NCBI GenBank assembly: GCA_048013815.1
Contig: CM106586.1
Coordinates: 1,674,001 to 1,738,000 of the forward strand
Source of the DNA: Setoptus koraiensis
Lineage: Eukaryota > Arthropoda
Reading direction: 5' to 3'
Length of the DNA stretch: 64,000 nucleotides
Part shown: positions 36,609-49,456 of the stretch, piece by piece
Position numbering within the stretch: the first letter of the stretch is position 1
Layout of the letters: every line of letters begins with the position of its first letter
Made by a program: the position numbers and the translations under genes
Notes under the pieces: model-generated
The model's database searches: none
Told to the model about the DNA's origin: nothing
The model's input: the letters and a program-made list of their open reading frames with translations, nothing else

Positions 36609-37636
36609 TGCAAATCGAGGGCCAGACGACGACAGGTTAGTTCGCAGCGTGCGTCAGACGCCGTTAGATGGATTTGTTGTGAAACAAGCAACAACAATTA
36701 TTGCTCGCCGCTTGTTTAGCTGCCGGCCAAGACGACAGCCCAACAGTGAGATTAACGGTGCTGGCGTGATCGCCGGCAATAATTGGCCACTGCCCATCAG
36801 CTGATAGCCGTCAGCTGATAGCCACCAGCTCGTATGCAGCTGATGTGTTTGTATCTGTCAATTAGACAACAAAACAACACAAATGAATGTAAAATGAATT
36901 AATAATTGTAACAGTGAAATGATGAAACACTCAGCGAGCCAGTGGCCAAATTAATCTATTCACTGAATAGTGTTCAACCGACAATTAGCCGCTCTACATT
37001 ACATATGCAATATGTAGATTGTTTGGTTGTGACCAGTGTTACCAGTGAAGTTGTGAGCTCAACTGGCCACAAGCCAATGATTGCACCACTGACCACTGGC
37101 TGTTTGTTGCTGTGTGCTGCTAACAAACTGTTTTGAGTCAAACTGTTGGGCGCCCAATAGCACGGCAACATAATACGCGATATTGACCAGTAGCCGGCCA
37201 GTGTAAAACCTTGACACTGACACACGGGCGTGGCCGGTGGGCAAAACAAACAGGGCCCATTGTAGCAAGTGACTGTTGTTGTTGCACAACAACAACAGCA
37301 ACAACAACAGCAACACAACAAGTTGTTGTAGTTGCGATAGCCAGCGCGTCAATCAGTGCTGCTGACGTAATTGTGTGTGCGCAAACGGGTGAACGGTCAT
37401 AATTGATTTGATATCGGCATGGCGAGTGCAGCCATCGACATCATAGACGAGTCACAGTCAGCAGCACAATTGTCGTCACAATAAACACACGTTCACGTCG
37501 TGCCACTGCTAATGTTAATTCCATTGTTGGCGAGCTAGCTTGCCACTGGCTGTGGCGAAATTGTGAGCGCAACTAAACAGAGTCTGTTTAGCAGACACAG
37601 ACAGAGAGCGCGCAATAGCAGCAGCCACTGTTCATA

Positions 37637-37640
<4 letters not shown>

Positions 37641-37679
<39 letters not shown>
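37641..37679. repeat. (GT)n microsatellite, 39 nt
   Basis: Uninterrupted GT tract. Confidence 0.97.
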
Positions 37680-37681
<2 letters not shown>

Positions 37682-38308
37682 CGAGAAATTGAGCTTGAAA
37701 TTGACGTTAAGGTTTGTGCGCGCACTCTCACAACGACACCACCACCACCACCACTAACAACAGCGACGGTAGCAGCAACAACAACGGCAACGTCAATCAG
37801 TCGTGTGCGTGCTTGTGCGATCTTGGCAAAAGTGTCTTGACGCAATTCATCACACGCCTTGCAACGGTTGGTGGGCGCCATCAACTGTAACCAGTGTGCT
37901 GTGGTTGTTACTGTTGCCGGTGACGACGTGTGAGCATATGCGCTCCACTAATTGTCTAATTGTTTAATTGTCTAGTTGTCTAATTGTGTTCGTGCTAACT
38001 ATCCACCGCTAATTATCACACATTCAATATATCACTCACAATAGGCAGCTCATCTCAAGTGGCGAATCAGCGCCAGACCGAAATCGGACCAACTTGTTGT
38101 TGTGCAGCCCATGCAGTCAATACATGCAACACAAACACCTCAACCAAGCAAGCCATACATTAGCCAGTCATTAATAGTGAACAGGTGATACAAAGCAACA
38201 CAATACAAACCGACACAGCACACCGACACATTATTGCATCATCATTGTCGTCGTCGCAGATAATCATCGTATAATAATAGTAACTAACAATAGTAATAAA
38301 TTATCTTC

Positions 38309-38324
38309 TATATATATATATATT
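38309..38324. repeat. (TA)n tract
   Basis: About eight TA units. Confidence 0.85.
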
Positions 38325-38754
38325 AACACAGTGCAAGTGCGTAGGTGTCGAGCGAGCACCTTGAATGGCGAGCTGTGGCAATTCTATCGAGCCATTAGCA
38401 GCCAGTCGGTTGACAGCAGAATAGCAATAGACGGTAGCAGTGTATGCGGCCAATTCATACCTTGAACCATCGTCGCAAGCGTCACAAGCGCACACAATCA
38501 GTGAATTATTGCGCGACCTCAGCGTGTGTGATCCATCCATTCAGAGTTCAAGAGTAAACATGAGTTGTCGATGACACTTGATGAGCCAGGGTCACTATAC
38601 AAGCTGCGTCTCCGCGAACAAGCAAACTCTCAAGAAGGAAGAAGATACAATTAGCCGCCTATTGGTGGCGTCGTAACTAACGTCGGCGCAAGATTCGTTC
38701 ACCTTGATCATAAGTGTCAAGTGCTGGTCAACGAGCATCGATTCACGCTCTCTC

Positions 38755-38850
38755 ACATCCGCGCATCCGCGCACCCGAGCATCCGAACATCCGAACATCC
38801 GAACATTTGAGCGTCGCAACATCCGAACGCCCGAGCTGCCCAATATCCGA
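38755..38850. repeat. Degenerate 9-10 bp repeat (CATCCGAACAT type)
   Basis: Repeated CATCCGAA/CATCCGCG words over about 95 bp, with variable unit length. Confidence 0.8.
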
Positions 38851-39554
38851 GCGAACGCAGCGAGCAGGCGCTCGTCAGGTGATCAGGTCGCACAGAGGCG
38901 ACAGTCGCCGGCAACTCACTTGCCACTTGTCACTTGCTTGTTGGCCGACTGTCTAGCCGCCGACTAATTTACTAGTGACAGCCCATTAAGTGAGTGAGTG
39001 AGCGAGCGAGCGAGCATGCATACACAAAATCGGGCTTAATTATTATTATATCAGCAGCGGGCTCAAGGTTGTTGTCAGTTCGCATTGGCTCATCGGCTTA
39101 CAAGCTGGGCCAGTTCATTGCAGCTCATTTGTGAGTGCAAGTGCAAGTGCCAGTGCAGTTGATGAATTATTCAACAACTGATCAATCAAGAATCAATAAT
39201 AACGGTGACAATCGGCAACAACAACAACGCATTAGCGTCAACATCTAATTTTAATCAACAACAAACAGCGCAAGTGCAACCACAATATATTCCGCTAGCC
39301 TGTCACTCACTATCCAGAGGCACCGTTAAAATCACTCACGCCCCATATGTATCGCTCATTGTCAGTGGATCTTGCTCGCCAAAAGATGCAACAAAGCTGC
39401 TAATCACAGCACAATACATTCACCTATCATCTCCGTTATCTGTGAGTCCACTTTTCAGCGCCAGCAACAAACTAATTTGTGTCACTGCACGTCACCACTC
39501 ACTGGTCAACAAGAGACCCACTGCTCCAGTTTTGGCCGCTCGCGGCTTGGCCAC

Positions 39555-39594
39555 ACAACAACAGCAGCAGCAGCAGCAACAACAACAACAACAA
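39555..39594. repeat. CAA/CAG triplet run
   Basis: About 13 CAA or CAG triplets. In one open frame they would encode Gln. Confidence 0.9.
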
Positions 39595-40176
39595 TATTCA
39601 TCCAACATTCACGCAACCTTGAAGCCAATTAATTTGCCGCTGCCAACTTTGACCGAAATATCCGTTATCCGTTACCCGTTACCCGACTAGCAACCCGAGA
39701 TATCAACGAGCAGACCTCCAGCAGCGATATAATGTGCGAATAGCACGAAATCACCCGCTCCAGCGAGCTACTCGTCACAGCAGCACCAGCGACAACATAA
39801 ACAATACGACACAGTAACAAAGGGGGCCCCCATTACACAAATTGAATCATCAGTTACTATATCTAGTCTGAGTCAATTAGTGATAATGAATACAGTAGTG
39901 ACGGAAAAATGGAGATTGCACTACAACAACAACACTAAGACCAGAATCAAGAAGCCAGTCAAGTTGGCCTGTCCCGCATCTAGAATTTTCAGGCAACAAA
40001 TGATCAGATTAAAATTAAAATCGAAGCAAATTCTCATTTTGACACTACTACTACTAATACAAGGCCCGCTAATAAAATTGCAACACGCTTGTTAGGCAAC
40101 AACAAGCTATCAACACAATTATCAAAAATAACAAAACGAACAAACGTCACAATAACAACACAAAACTAATCTGACA

Positions 40177-40794
40177 ATGTCATTGGTACTATCAAACATA
40201 CTAACTACAACCAATTATAGCCATGTAGACAATAATATTTGGTCACAAACGGGCTCGCCAATTGGGCCGGCCCACAACAAATCACATTCTTTGTCTTTGT
40301 CCATTATGGATCATCTAGTCAACAATAGTTTCAATAGTTTTGAGAGCAGTGATACAGCCAATGTTAACACTTCTAACACAACCAATATAACAACTCTACA
40401 ACTTGATACCATATTGACGCTATTGTCCACTAGTTCCATTTTAGATTTGATTCGTACAATTTACTCTATTTGTGCCACTATTTTGTCAACATTAGGACTA
40501 TTATTAAACTTATTCATTGTTTGGATAATAATCTGGCAGAAGCGCCTAACAACCAATCAAGCACCCACCAATCTATTGTTGTTGCAATTAGCTTTAACAG
40601 GAATAACATTCTCATTTTTAATTATATTAGATCTTGTTCAATGGCCAACTGAAACTATTACAACTGCAACAAAAGCCACCACATATGACGACCAATTGAT
40701 TGCCGTCGATGCATCGCAACAACCATCATTACTAACTGCAACAATGATTGATTTAAATGATACTAGCAATAATAATTATAATAATGATTATGCT

Positions 40795-40827
<33 letters not shown>

Positions 40828-43800
40828 GCAACAACAAACAAACTATTGAACATTATAATATCGCCACAATCTAGTCACAAAAATATAACAACAATTAGTA
40901 ATTGTAACATAACGACAAACGACAATGATGATGACGTAATTGAGAACATCATTCATGTTAGGAGTAATGCCAATTTGACACCGGCACTAACAATCGGCGA
41001 TCCATCACAGCAACAGTTGCCGTCGTCGTTGTTTACAGCATTGTCGATAATGATAGCGTCGCTGATGCCCTTGTTTATCAGCATGTTTCAAACTGTACAT
41101 GTGAGTATATGAGTAACCAATTCTAAAAAGTGTCTTCAATCGATGCATATCCGGCGCGTGAAATTGAAACAAGATGAGCAATCAATGAAATTGGATAGAC
41201 GGACTAGCGTGCATCGTTGTGCATTGATGAAATTACAATGAAATGCAAGGCTCGAGTGATCAATGATCGACTAGATCATGCATAAATGATGAATCATCGT
41301 CGTTTCTCAGAAACGTTTCCGTTTTTTAATGAACGTCTCCTATAGTTTTGTTTATCCCTGCATTTGAATGGTCGCGCCATGTGGGTGCGCCCCAGATATC
41401 GAATCTTGGAGAAAGGGATTGAAAAGCGGATCGAGATGTGTCACATGCGAGGCGCCTTATCCAATGCAAAGTGTGCTCAAAAAGCCCAAAAAGTTGCGTC
41501 ACCCAAATGGGCATTATAGCGCCTTGCGTGGGTTATAATTGTTGCATTCACTTATTGGTTACTTTGCAACTATATTCAGATTATCAGTGATGCAACTTGA
41601 TAACTAGGACAATGATTGATTTTCTTTTCTCTTCATTTTCAATCCAATCCGACAAACACTGACATGACAACACCACAGATCTGGACTGTGGCAGCTCTGT
41701 CTATAGATAGATATTGTGCCATATCCAACCCATTACACTATTTACGTTTTGTCTATGCCAAACGTACTATAGCATTCATTATATTTGCCTGGACATTGTC
41801 GTTGACACTCAATGTGATTGTACCTATCACTCTGGATCAATTCACCACGTTATCGGCCAATACTTTTACGAAGCTCGACAACAACAATATTAACAATGAT
41901 GCATCTCGTCGTTTAGTTCGAGCTCAACAGTTATTGGCCGATCACCAAGGACAAGATAACGAGCCCCCAATCGTCCTAAATTCAATCTTAACCTCCAGTC
42001 CGACTGCTGATAATTATAACAACAAACTACAACACAACAGTAGAAATATCGTGATACCACCGGTGAAAGCCTTCAATCATATTGACGTGAGTGATAATAG
42101 AGAGATCAATAGAAAGGCCTTGCTTGATAATAATGTGAATAGTCAAGAGCAATCAGCAGATTTGGGCGACGAGTATGATGTGGAATGTTTTGGTAGCTTC
42201 AATAATCGTGACAATATTGCTCTTGGCACTTTCGACGACCCGTTGCTACAACAATCAACCTTTAAATCGATGGCCGCTCTATGGTCTCCCTCAAAATCGG
42301 TCACACAATGGCTTTGGATTGATCATAAGCTTGCACAAGCAAGCAACAACCATTTCAATCGTCGAGGACCGACTAATAGGAAACTAATCAAATGCAGTAA
42401 CAATGATTCTGCCCATTCAATGGGCTCGAATAGCATGAAATATACGCATGCGAATAGTACGGTTAATATTGGGCTTTCAGCCAAGGAGGCGTCGCGGTCA
42501 AACGAGATTCCGAAAGAATCTCAAAAGCATCAGCGTCATATAATAATGATCAAATTAACATTATATTCTACTACATGCCTTATATTGGTGATATTAGTGC
42601 CACTTATGATCATAATATTATGCAATATCCACATCTATTATATAGCTAAGAATCACAAAAGCCGTATGCTCACTAACAGTGGCAGATCTAACAAACAGAC
42701 GCCAACACCCAGTTTTAGTGGCGCAAATCACATCCCATCACATCATTACGATTTAGAGGCCAATAGAGAATTGTCTTTAGCATCTAAGCTAGCCAAGAAG
42801 CGTCAATTGCTGACACGTTTATCATCATCACAGTCACTCACCACCACAACAGCAACCGTGCCTACAATCAACGAAAAGGTGGGCCATCATCAGGTAGTAG
42901 TTCCTAGCAACAATAGCAATCAGCTTAATAGTTTGCTCAGCACCAATAGCTATCTGTCAAAGAGGTCGCGCCCGCCCGTAATGCGTGCATCCTCGCTCCA
43001 GGATGATTCATTGATTCCGGTGGGCCCACAATTTAGCCTAACCGACGAGACAAACGAGGATCATATGCACCGAGACCTTTATCAACAATTGTGTCAAGAC
43101 TATAGTGACTTTACAGTTCAGTCGCAGCAGCAGCAGCATCATGACAGCAACCTGGCGACTAACGATGCAAAACCCGATGAAAGACTAATGTCTTCTGCCA
43201 CCAGTCAAAAACATGACGACGGACAAGTGCAACAAGTCGTCACGTCGTCACGTGCCACTAACACATCACCGAGCATTGCAAAAAATGACGCTTTTAACAG
43301 AAGATATTACCCATCAAGACAATCATCATCGTCCTCCATTCAACTGCCCAATTGCACTGATCAAAGCAGGCATAAATGTTGTAGACGCACTAATAGCCGA
43401 GCATCTTTGATATCGGCCAGCCATAGTGTCAAATTGAACAACAATAGCAGGCAGCAAAGTATTGTTAGTTTTAGCGATAATTTACCTACCTATACCAGTG
43501 ATCATCAAACTGCAAATCGCGACGCTCTCGACCAAGATACAAACGACAAGACGATGGCACAATCCCAGTTGAGTGCCAATGATAAGCTTGGCACAGATCG
43601 AATGCGATCTACCAAAAACGGCTCGTTGAGACACGAAAGAAATTGCATCAGTCTTCTTGTTAATCATCCGTCGCATCAGAGCCCAGTGAATCATACTAAT
43701 CACTATGGTTGTCATCAACACAATTTAAGGAATCACTACAACGATGTCGATAGCATCGCTCACAATCTAAAAATAGCCGGATTAACGCTGGCTGGAATCA

Positions 43801-46800
43801 AGAGTGACAAATGTTTGAGAGAGAATCATTATCAGAACAGAGTTCACCAATATCACGCTCACTGTCCGGCTAAAATGAACTCAAATCATTCTAATTGTAT
43901 GTGTGCTTGTTACGATTGCACCATTTATAGTTATCAGAGCTATTCTCATACCTCGAGTAGTTCGCTCAATTATTATCCATTACTATTGGGCGGTATGACA
44001 GCGGGAGTGATAGCGGCCCCTCAGGGTTCCTCGTGCGGTTTCTCGCAAGTGGCAACTTCTGTTGGTGTCAGGAAACATGATGCATTCAGCGCAGTTATCT
44101 ATCTCATATTAGGCTTACTTTTGTTTGGTCTGCCCCATTACATCTTGGTTAGCTATGCTATTATAAAATCTCCATTGCATTCTGTCTTGTCCAATGAGCC
44201 CTTGAGTAATGGGCTAGATGAGGAGAAGTGGTTCGCCATATTGTCAACCGCATGTCGCTTGTTGTTCATCGCAATGATACCTGTAAACGCGTGGCTTTAT
44301 GGAATCAGATCACGATCGCTGCGATCTACAATGCGTCGCGTTTTGCATAGGTACATCAGTCGTAGGCAAGCATCCATTGAGATAAGCAGGAGACGCAAGT
44401 CTAGTCCATCTATTCGTTCACGTGATTCATCCTCTTTCAAGAAAGGTAGTTCGTGTGCATATGGTTATGGCAACTTTTGGTCACCATCCAATCAAAAGAG
44501 CTCATCACAAAATATTCCTACACTTATGGGTCAGTGTCAGGTATGTGATTGTAGAAGAGCACATTCATGTTGCACATCCATTATGGAGGGAGCCTTCAAT
44601 TGTCTTAGTAATGCGTCCCAGAGTCAATGTGATTCTAATAAGAATTGTTTCTCATTGGCAGAACATCGCACCGTAAAAAGCCACGAAAAATCATGCGCCA
44701 AAAGAAGAAACTTTTTATTTAGAAATTCCAGTTCACCATTAAACCCTTTTGCAGTATTACACTCATTGGCAATGAAATTGGTTGATCCAGACGTGGCGGC
44801 CTCCAAAAGTAGCAAATCAAACAATTCATCGTTGAACCAAGACTGTAATATAAATGAAAACGTGTGCTCCTCTAACCAAATGGAATGCGCTCATCATAAA
44901 CAATCAGCCACTCAGTCATCAATGCCAAACATGATGAAAAAAAGGGATAGCTGTTGTCAATCAACAAAAAAACAAATAAGTAATCAGCAATCGGAAGAAG
45001 ATTGCTCGTGTGATTTGATTCATGTCGCTACGTCTACACCAGACAGATTCCAGCACATCTCAGCTACCACTGAGAGTAGCGCCGGAAGTACAGCTGATTT
45101 TAATAGAGATGACGATCAGATGCTGACGTTGCTTTTGAAAAAGACTAGAAGCGCCAAAGCGGCTCGTTTGCAACGATGTCTCGCCATCAATCAGTCTGAC
45201 TTGGTTTCTTCAAAATTTAAAAAGACTGCATCTGATGATCGCTGGGCAGCCAGCGACCACACTAGTGATAGCAGCAGACGCGTTTCATCTGCCTCAACAC
45301 TTGAATCCAGCTTGGTATTATCCACCGCCTCGACGAAATGCCAATGCAATTGCACCAACTATCACATACAAGACTGCCTGATGACATGCCATCAAAAGTT
45401 CCAACAGTTGCCGTTATCCGAACAGACAAGTAATTCTACCACAGCCACTACGGTGTATCAGCAGTCACAACATACACCAACAGTTATTGGTAGAAAATAT
45501 TCCGGTTGTAATTGTCAATCGGTGAGTCGAAGATGCAGTACTATACATAACCCGCAGTTGTCATTCGATAGTCCACAGAAAGCCTACAATGAGAATGATA
45601 TCCATGTGGGGTCCAAACAGAGGACCTCAATAGACTCGGAGTATGCCTTCTATAATGAAAATCTAGGTGACACAGACATGGAAAGTCAATTTGATCATGA
45701 CAATAAAGACTCTAACCTTTCGAGTGACACCCAGAATGTGTTGGCGAAGATAGGTTTCGGCTTTGGTTTAGGTTTCGGTATTGGTTTCGGGCATTGTTCG
45801 AGTAGTAACAGTAAAAGTGATTTAAAAGAAACTAAGAGATCTTGGCGCACTCGTCACTCGATACCTTCTACAGATAGTGCACTTCAGGTTGATGAACAGG
45901 AAAGACTGGCCTTGCTCAATTCAACACAAAAGCAGTCATATAAACATACACAAACAGATACAACAAGTAAACTAGATCTAGACCCACAAGATTTCTCTCG
46001 AATGAGAACCTCAAAGATAAACCAACGCAGGCGACATAGTCACAGCCATTGCGACTCATCTCCTAATAAAAGAAATGGTAGCATTCAACTGGAGACAATT
46101 AGAAAATCCAAGTTAGATCCGAGTGAACAAGGTCATGATGATTTGAAGATCAAGATCACCAGCCACAAACATGAGAGCGCCAGTGAAAACGACGCGTGTC
46201 GAGCCAAAAAAAATGACTTGCTAGACAAATATTCCGAGGGCGATGAAAGGCGTGCCGAAGCCGTGGATAACATAAAGAAGATGCTAATCTTGACCCTCGA
46301 TAGATCGAAACAATGCGGTTACTCTACATCGATCATAGAGAACAATCCATCTTGTTTAAGAACAAACCATAATTCATGTAATACTCTCTCGAATCATAAA
46401 GATGATGGGAATATTAAAAACAATTCATGCCGAGCAAATCATGAGAAGACCACCGCAAGCACGCGATATCCCAGCTCCAATATTGATGGGTTGAATATTA
46501 AGGGCACGATGAATGAGAACTACTCGACTCTCAAACCCATGACTACAGATTGCAAGTGGTCAGAATATACGAAAGACCTCCAATGTTCTAACAAAAACTC
46601 ATCTCCACAAGATGAGATGATGAAATCTGTCACGCAAAACACTGTCAGCACGACAACCACGCCAAACAAATGTGATACTGTTGTAAGTTACGAAGATAAT
46701 AGTGCTATATATACCAGCATCAGCCTCAAGATAAAAGAACGCAGGAAAAGCGAAATAGAGCCAGCAAAGATAACAATTGATACGAAAAAGCCAAATATTC

Positions 46801-47441
46801 CATCGGCTATTAATCTCATGTTGGCACAATGTTCGCCTATAGAGGTCAGTGAATTTTCGGCAGATTCTACTAGCCATCAGATCGAACCGACATCACTGAG
46901 GACCCTTCTACAGTCTGCTGAGCAGAATAATAATATTGTTGGAAAACAAACAATTAGTAACTGCATTGTAGTTCCCAAGTTCTTGGCACGCGAAATTGAC
47001 AGAACTACTGATTTCAATAGGAGCAAGAGTAGATTACTAGTGGGGCCGTATACCGGACACAATGGTTTGAACCTAGAACAACGTACATTGGCTGGGTATG
47101 GTGCGACGAAAACTTCTGTCAATAGTTTATTGAACGCTATCAATATAATGACATCTCAAAGTACCAAAGATGACAAACCTAAAGTCATCAACGATTCGAT
47201 CAAAGATAAGGAAAATGCATGTTCTCATGATGAAACGAAAGCCAATGATCTGCCAGTTGAGTGTAGGAGTAGTAATCATAGATTGTTACCACCGACAACA
47301 ATACAACTGAGCTGTGTAGGAGGATCTCGGCAAATAATCACTAATACACTGCTCAGTCCAATCAGAGAGGGATCAGCCAATCACTCGTGCGCATCATCGC
47401 AGACTTCCCTGGATAATTCATCAATTCTTAATCTCAATTAG
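40177..47441 (+). CDS. Giant orphan class A (rhodopsin-like) G-protein-coupled receptor
   Basis: Two exons (40177-41100 and 41679-47441) join in phase 0 through a 578 bp GTGAGT...CACAG intron that splits TM3, giving about 2,228 aa. TM1 (about 95-120) has GLLLNLFIVW, TM2 about 131-155, TM3 about 286-318 ends in ALSIDRYCAISNPLHY, TM4 about 338-360, TM5 about 600-630, TM6 about 1113-1137, and TM7 about 1159-1185 ends in NAWLYGIRSRSLR. The DRY motif and TM order mark class A. The loops are huge: ECL1 about 130, ECL2 about 235 and ICL3 about 480 residues. A tail of about 1,040 residues is rich in Ser, Asn and basic patches. Position 2.50 is Gly, 3.25 is Ala rather than the disulfide Cys, 6.48 is Gly, and NPxxY reads NAWLY. 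The N-terminus has several N-glycosylation sequons. Ligand unknown. Confidence 0.82.
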
Positions 47442-47552
47442 AACCATCTTGAGATCTGATCGACTATTTCGTCCAAAAACGTAGTCGAAACCGGATGATA
47501 GCTCCAAAGACAGTATCAGTATAAGGATGTTCTAATCATTACAACTCCGAAA

Positions 47553-47558
47553 AATAAA
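47553..47558 (+). terminator. Poly(A) signal AATAAA of the GPCR gene
   Basis: Canonical hexamer 112 nt past the stop, between convergent GPCR and RIC8. Confidence 0.55.
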
Positions 47559-47660
47559 CAATAATCTATTGTTTGATGTTAAATGTGTAAATTTTTACTA
47601 AGGGGAAGTTGCTTAAAGTTATAGTTCTCCACCACTTCTTTTTTTTTTCTTTGGCTGAAT

Positions 47661-47666
47661 TTTATT
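47661..47666 (-). terminator. Poly(A) signal overlapping the RIC8 stop codon
   Basis: On the minus strand the last codons read GAA GAA TAA A, so the TAA stop is part of an AATAAA hexamer. An A-rich stretch follows within about 20 nt. If used, the 3' UTR would be nearly absent. Confidence 0.5.
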
Positions 47667-49032
47667 CTTCTGCTTCATGATCAACGTCTTTGGTACTTTG
47701 TTTAAAATTGGCCGGTGAGATCTCTTCAATGTTACCATCTTTGCTTATTCCCATGGGTTTAATGATACCTCCCTCGGATAGAGTGTTAATCAGTTTGGCA
47801 AGCTCAACTGCATGATGCTCTTTTTGTTCCTCCGACATGCCATCCATAGGATCCTCACCAGCTATCTGATGCGCGCCAGTAACTGGATTTATTTTGTTCA
47901 AGTTGCTAAGATACTCTTCCGAATCGCTGGTTTCACTGTCGCTGGAATACACTTGAGTGGGAATATTCTGCCGGGCCTTTGAATTTTCCAGTTGCATAAG
48001 TCCTCGATTGGCGAGAAAACCAGCAGCATTTCCAAAGCCAGTATACTTTATAAATCTATTAACATTTTCTTTACATAGTATAAAAATGAGCAGTGCGGTA
48101 GCTTCTTTGATTTCAGTATCAACTGAAGTCATCAATCGGACTAGGTTACCTCTGATAGAATCATCGAGCTCAGGTCTAGTAGCGTAGTTAGTATCTTTGG
48201 GCAGTATTCTATCTTTCCAGGAGTGCCTAATTTTTCTATTACTTTTACACATGGTTACACAACATGTTAATATGGGTAAAAGATTTTCACGGAGATCACT
48301 ATTATCACGAGCAGATAATCTACTATTTAGAAAGTTGAGCATCTTGTCAGACACCTCTTCAGTGAATAGATTGTAAATACCATGAGGTAGATTCGACAGC
48401 AAATGTATTGTGTCGACAAAGACTCCATCGTTATTTAGATTATCAAAGTCGAAATGAGAAAGTAATTTTATCAATATCTCATAGAGAGGTTCCTCCGGTG
48501 GAGCTTGTTCAATTGTTAGATTGAAAAGAACTTTCAATATTTCGCATAATGTGTCCTGAGAGCTAGGATCAGAGAACTCAGTTTCACTAATAAGTTTTAT
48601 GAGAGTGTCATACGTTTTATCTAAAATCCTTCTCCTTGAATTTGGATTTAGAGCCGATAAAAGGAACAATATTTTGAGGTCAAAAATAAGAATTGCCTGA
48701 GGGCAATCACTGAACAATCTAGAAGTAAAACAATCTATATATGGCCCTATACAGTATTCCCTGGAGGATGGGTAATTGAGTATTATATTGTGCAGACACT
48801 TTTGGGCCTCTAAATATCGATCCTTCGCTAAACATACCAGAATTTCGATTGAGTTGAGATCAAAACAATTCTCCAGGTTCTTGGAGCGAGCTAATATTCT
48901 AAGTTTTCGAAGCAAATCCTCAATGTCGTCTCTTGATTTGTTCGTGGTCAAACATTGTGGTTGAATCATGGATAATATTCTTCTACATTCAGTAATATCT
49001 GGGAGTTCTTTGGAGCAACTCGGTTCCGACAT
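47662..49032 (-). CDS. RIC8: Synembryn (Ric-8), G-alpha chaperone and exchange factor
   Basis: Ric-8 folds nascent G-alpha subunits and acts as a receptor-independent exchange factor, with a role in asymmetric division and synaptic signalling (family knowledge). The 456 aa protein is an all-helical armadillo-like repeat chain. Late blocks give the family away: LVRLMTSVDTEIKEATALLI, CKENVNRFIKYTGFGNAAG, then an acidic YSSDSETSDSEEY patch, NKINPVTG, DPMDGMSEEQKEHHAVELAK and IIKPMG. The acidic Ser patch resembles known CK2 sites in Ric-8A. The start is the ATG at 49032; the frame runs seven codons further upstream without an ATG. It is shorter than vertebrate RIC8A (about 530 aa) and has no introns. 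It converges on the GPCR gene and diverges from UFM1. Confidence 0.93.
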   Translation of the reverse strand: MSEPSCSKELPDITECRRILSMIQPQCLTTNKSRDDIEDLLRKLRILARSKNLENCFDLNSIEILVCLAKDRYLEAQKCLHNIILNYPSSREYCIGPYIDCFTSRLFSDCPQAILIFDLKILFLLSALNPNSRRRILDKTYDTLIKLISETEFSDPSSQDTLCEILKVLFNLTIEQAPPEEPLYEILIKLLSHFDFDNLNNDGVFVDTIHLLSNLPHGIYNLFTEEVSDKMLNFLNSRLSARDNSDLRENLLPILTCCVTMCKSNRKIRHSWKDRILPKDTNYATRPELDDSIRGNLVRLMTSVDTEIKEATALLIFILCKENVNRFIKYTGFGNAAGFLANRGLMQLENSKARQNIPTQVYSSDSETSDSEEYLSNLNKINPVTGAHQIAGEDPMDGMSEEQKEHHAVELAKLINTLSEGGIIKPMGISKDGNIEEISPANFKQSTKDVDHEAEE

Positions 49033-49456
49033 CTCGATTGTGATTTTGTTCAATAAATAATGTTAAACAGATCGCTTTCAGAGAAAATATCAATTGTATC
49101 ACGCAATAACATGTTTCGATAACCTGAATTTGCATGTGGCGATACAATGTGGCTTTTGAAATATACGCTCTGTGCCAATCCCTCTTCGTATGTGCGCTCA
49201 GATATCTCTGTGCGCATATTTGCTTTTCATATTGAACTTCAACAGTTGAAGTATTAATACGTATACATATAAATAATTTTCATTGTTTCGATTTCAATGT
49301 ATGCAAATTCATTTATTTATAATAATAAAATATCGGCTCCCTCTCACTCTATTTACTGAGAGAATCTCCAATCATAGCATTGATTTCCACGCATTCCTTT
49401 TAATTCCACGTCTAAAATCCAACAGTATTGCAACCAGGTGCATTATAAACACAACT
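49033..49456. promoter_or_regulatory. Shared divergent promoter region, RIC8/UFM1
   Basis: Only 424 bp separate the divergent start codons, so both core promoters must lie here unless there are unseen upstream exons. No single promoter element is decisive. Confidence 0.5.

Larger units (their letters stand above)
34634..40176. other. Gene-free stretch upstream of the giant GPCR
   Basis: No recognised coding sequence. It continues the word-rich, minisatellite-rich DNA of the left side. An open frame at 39205-39690 with a Gln run and no known relative could be a leader exon of the GPCR gene or chance. Promoter and 5' UTR exons of the GPCR presumably lie here (inference). Confidence 0.45.

Noticed and set aside
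37563-37884. Poly-Val/Cys and poly-Thr/His frames across the GT repeat
   Set aside because: Direct translation of a dinucleotide microsatellite in different frames.
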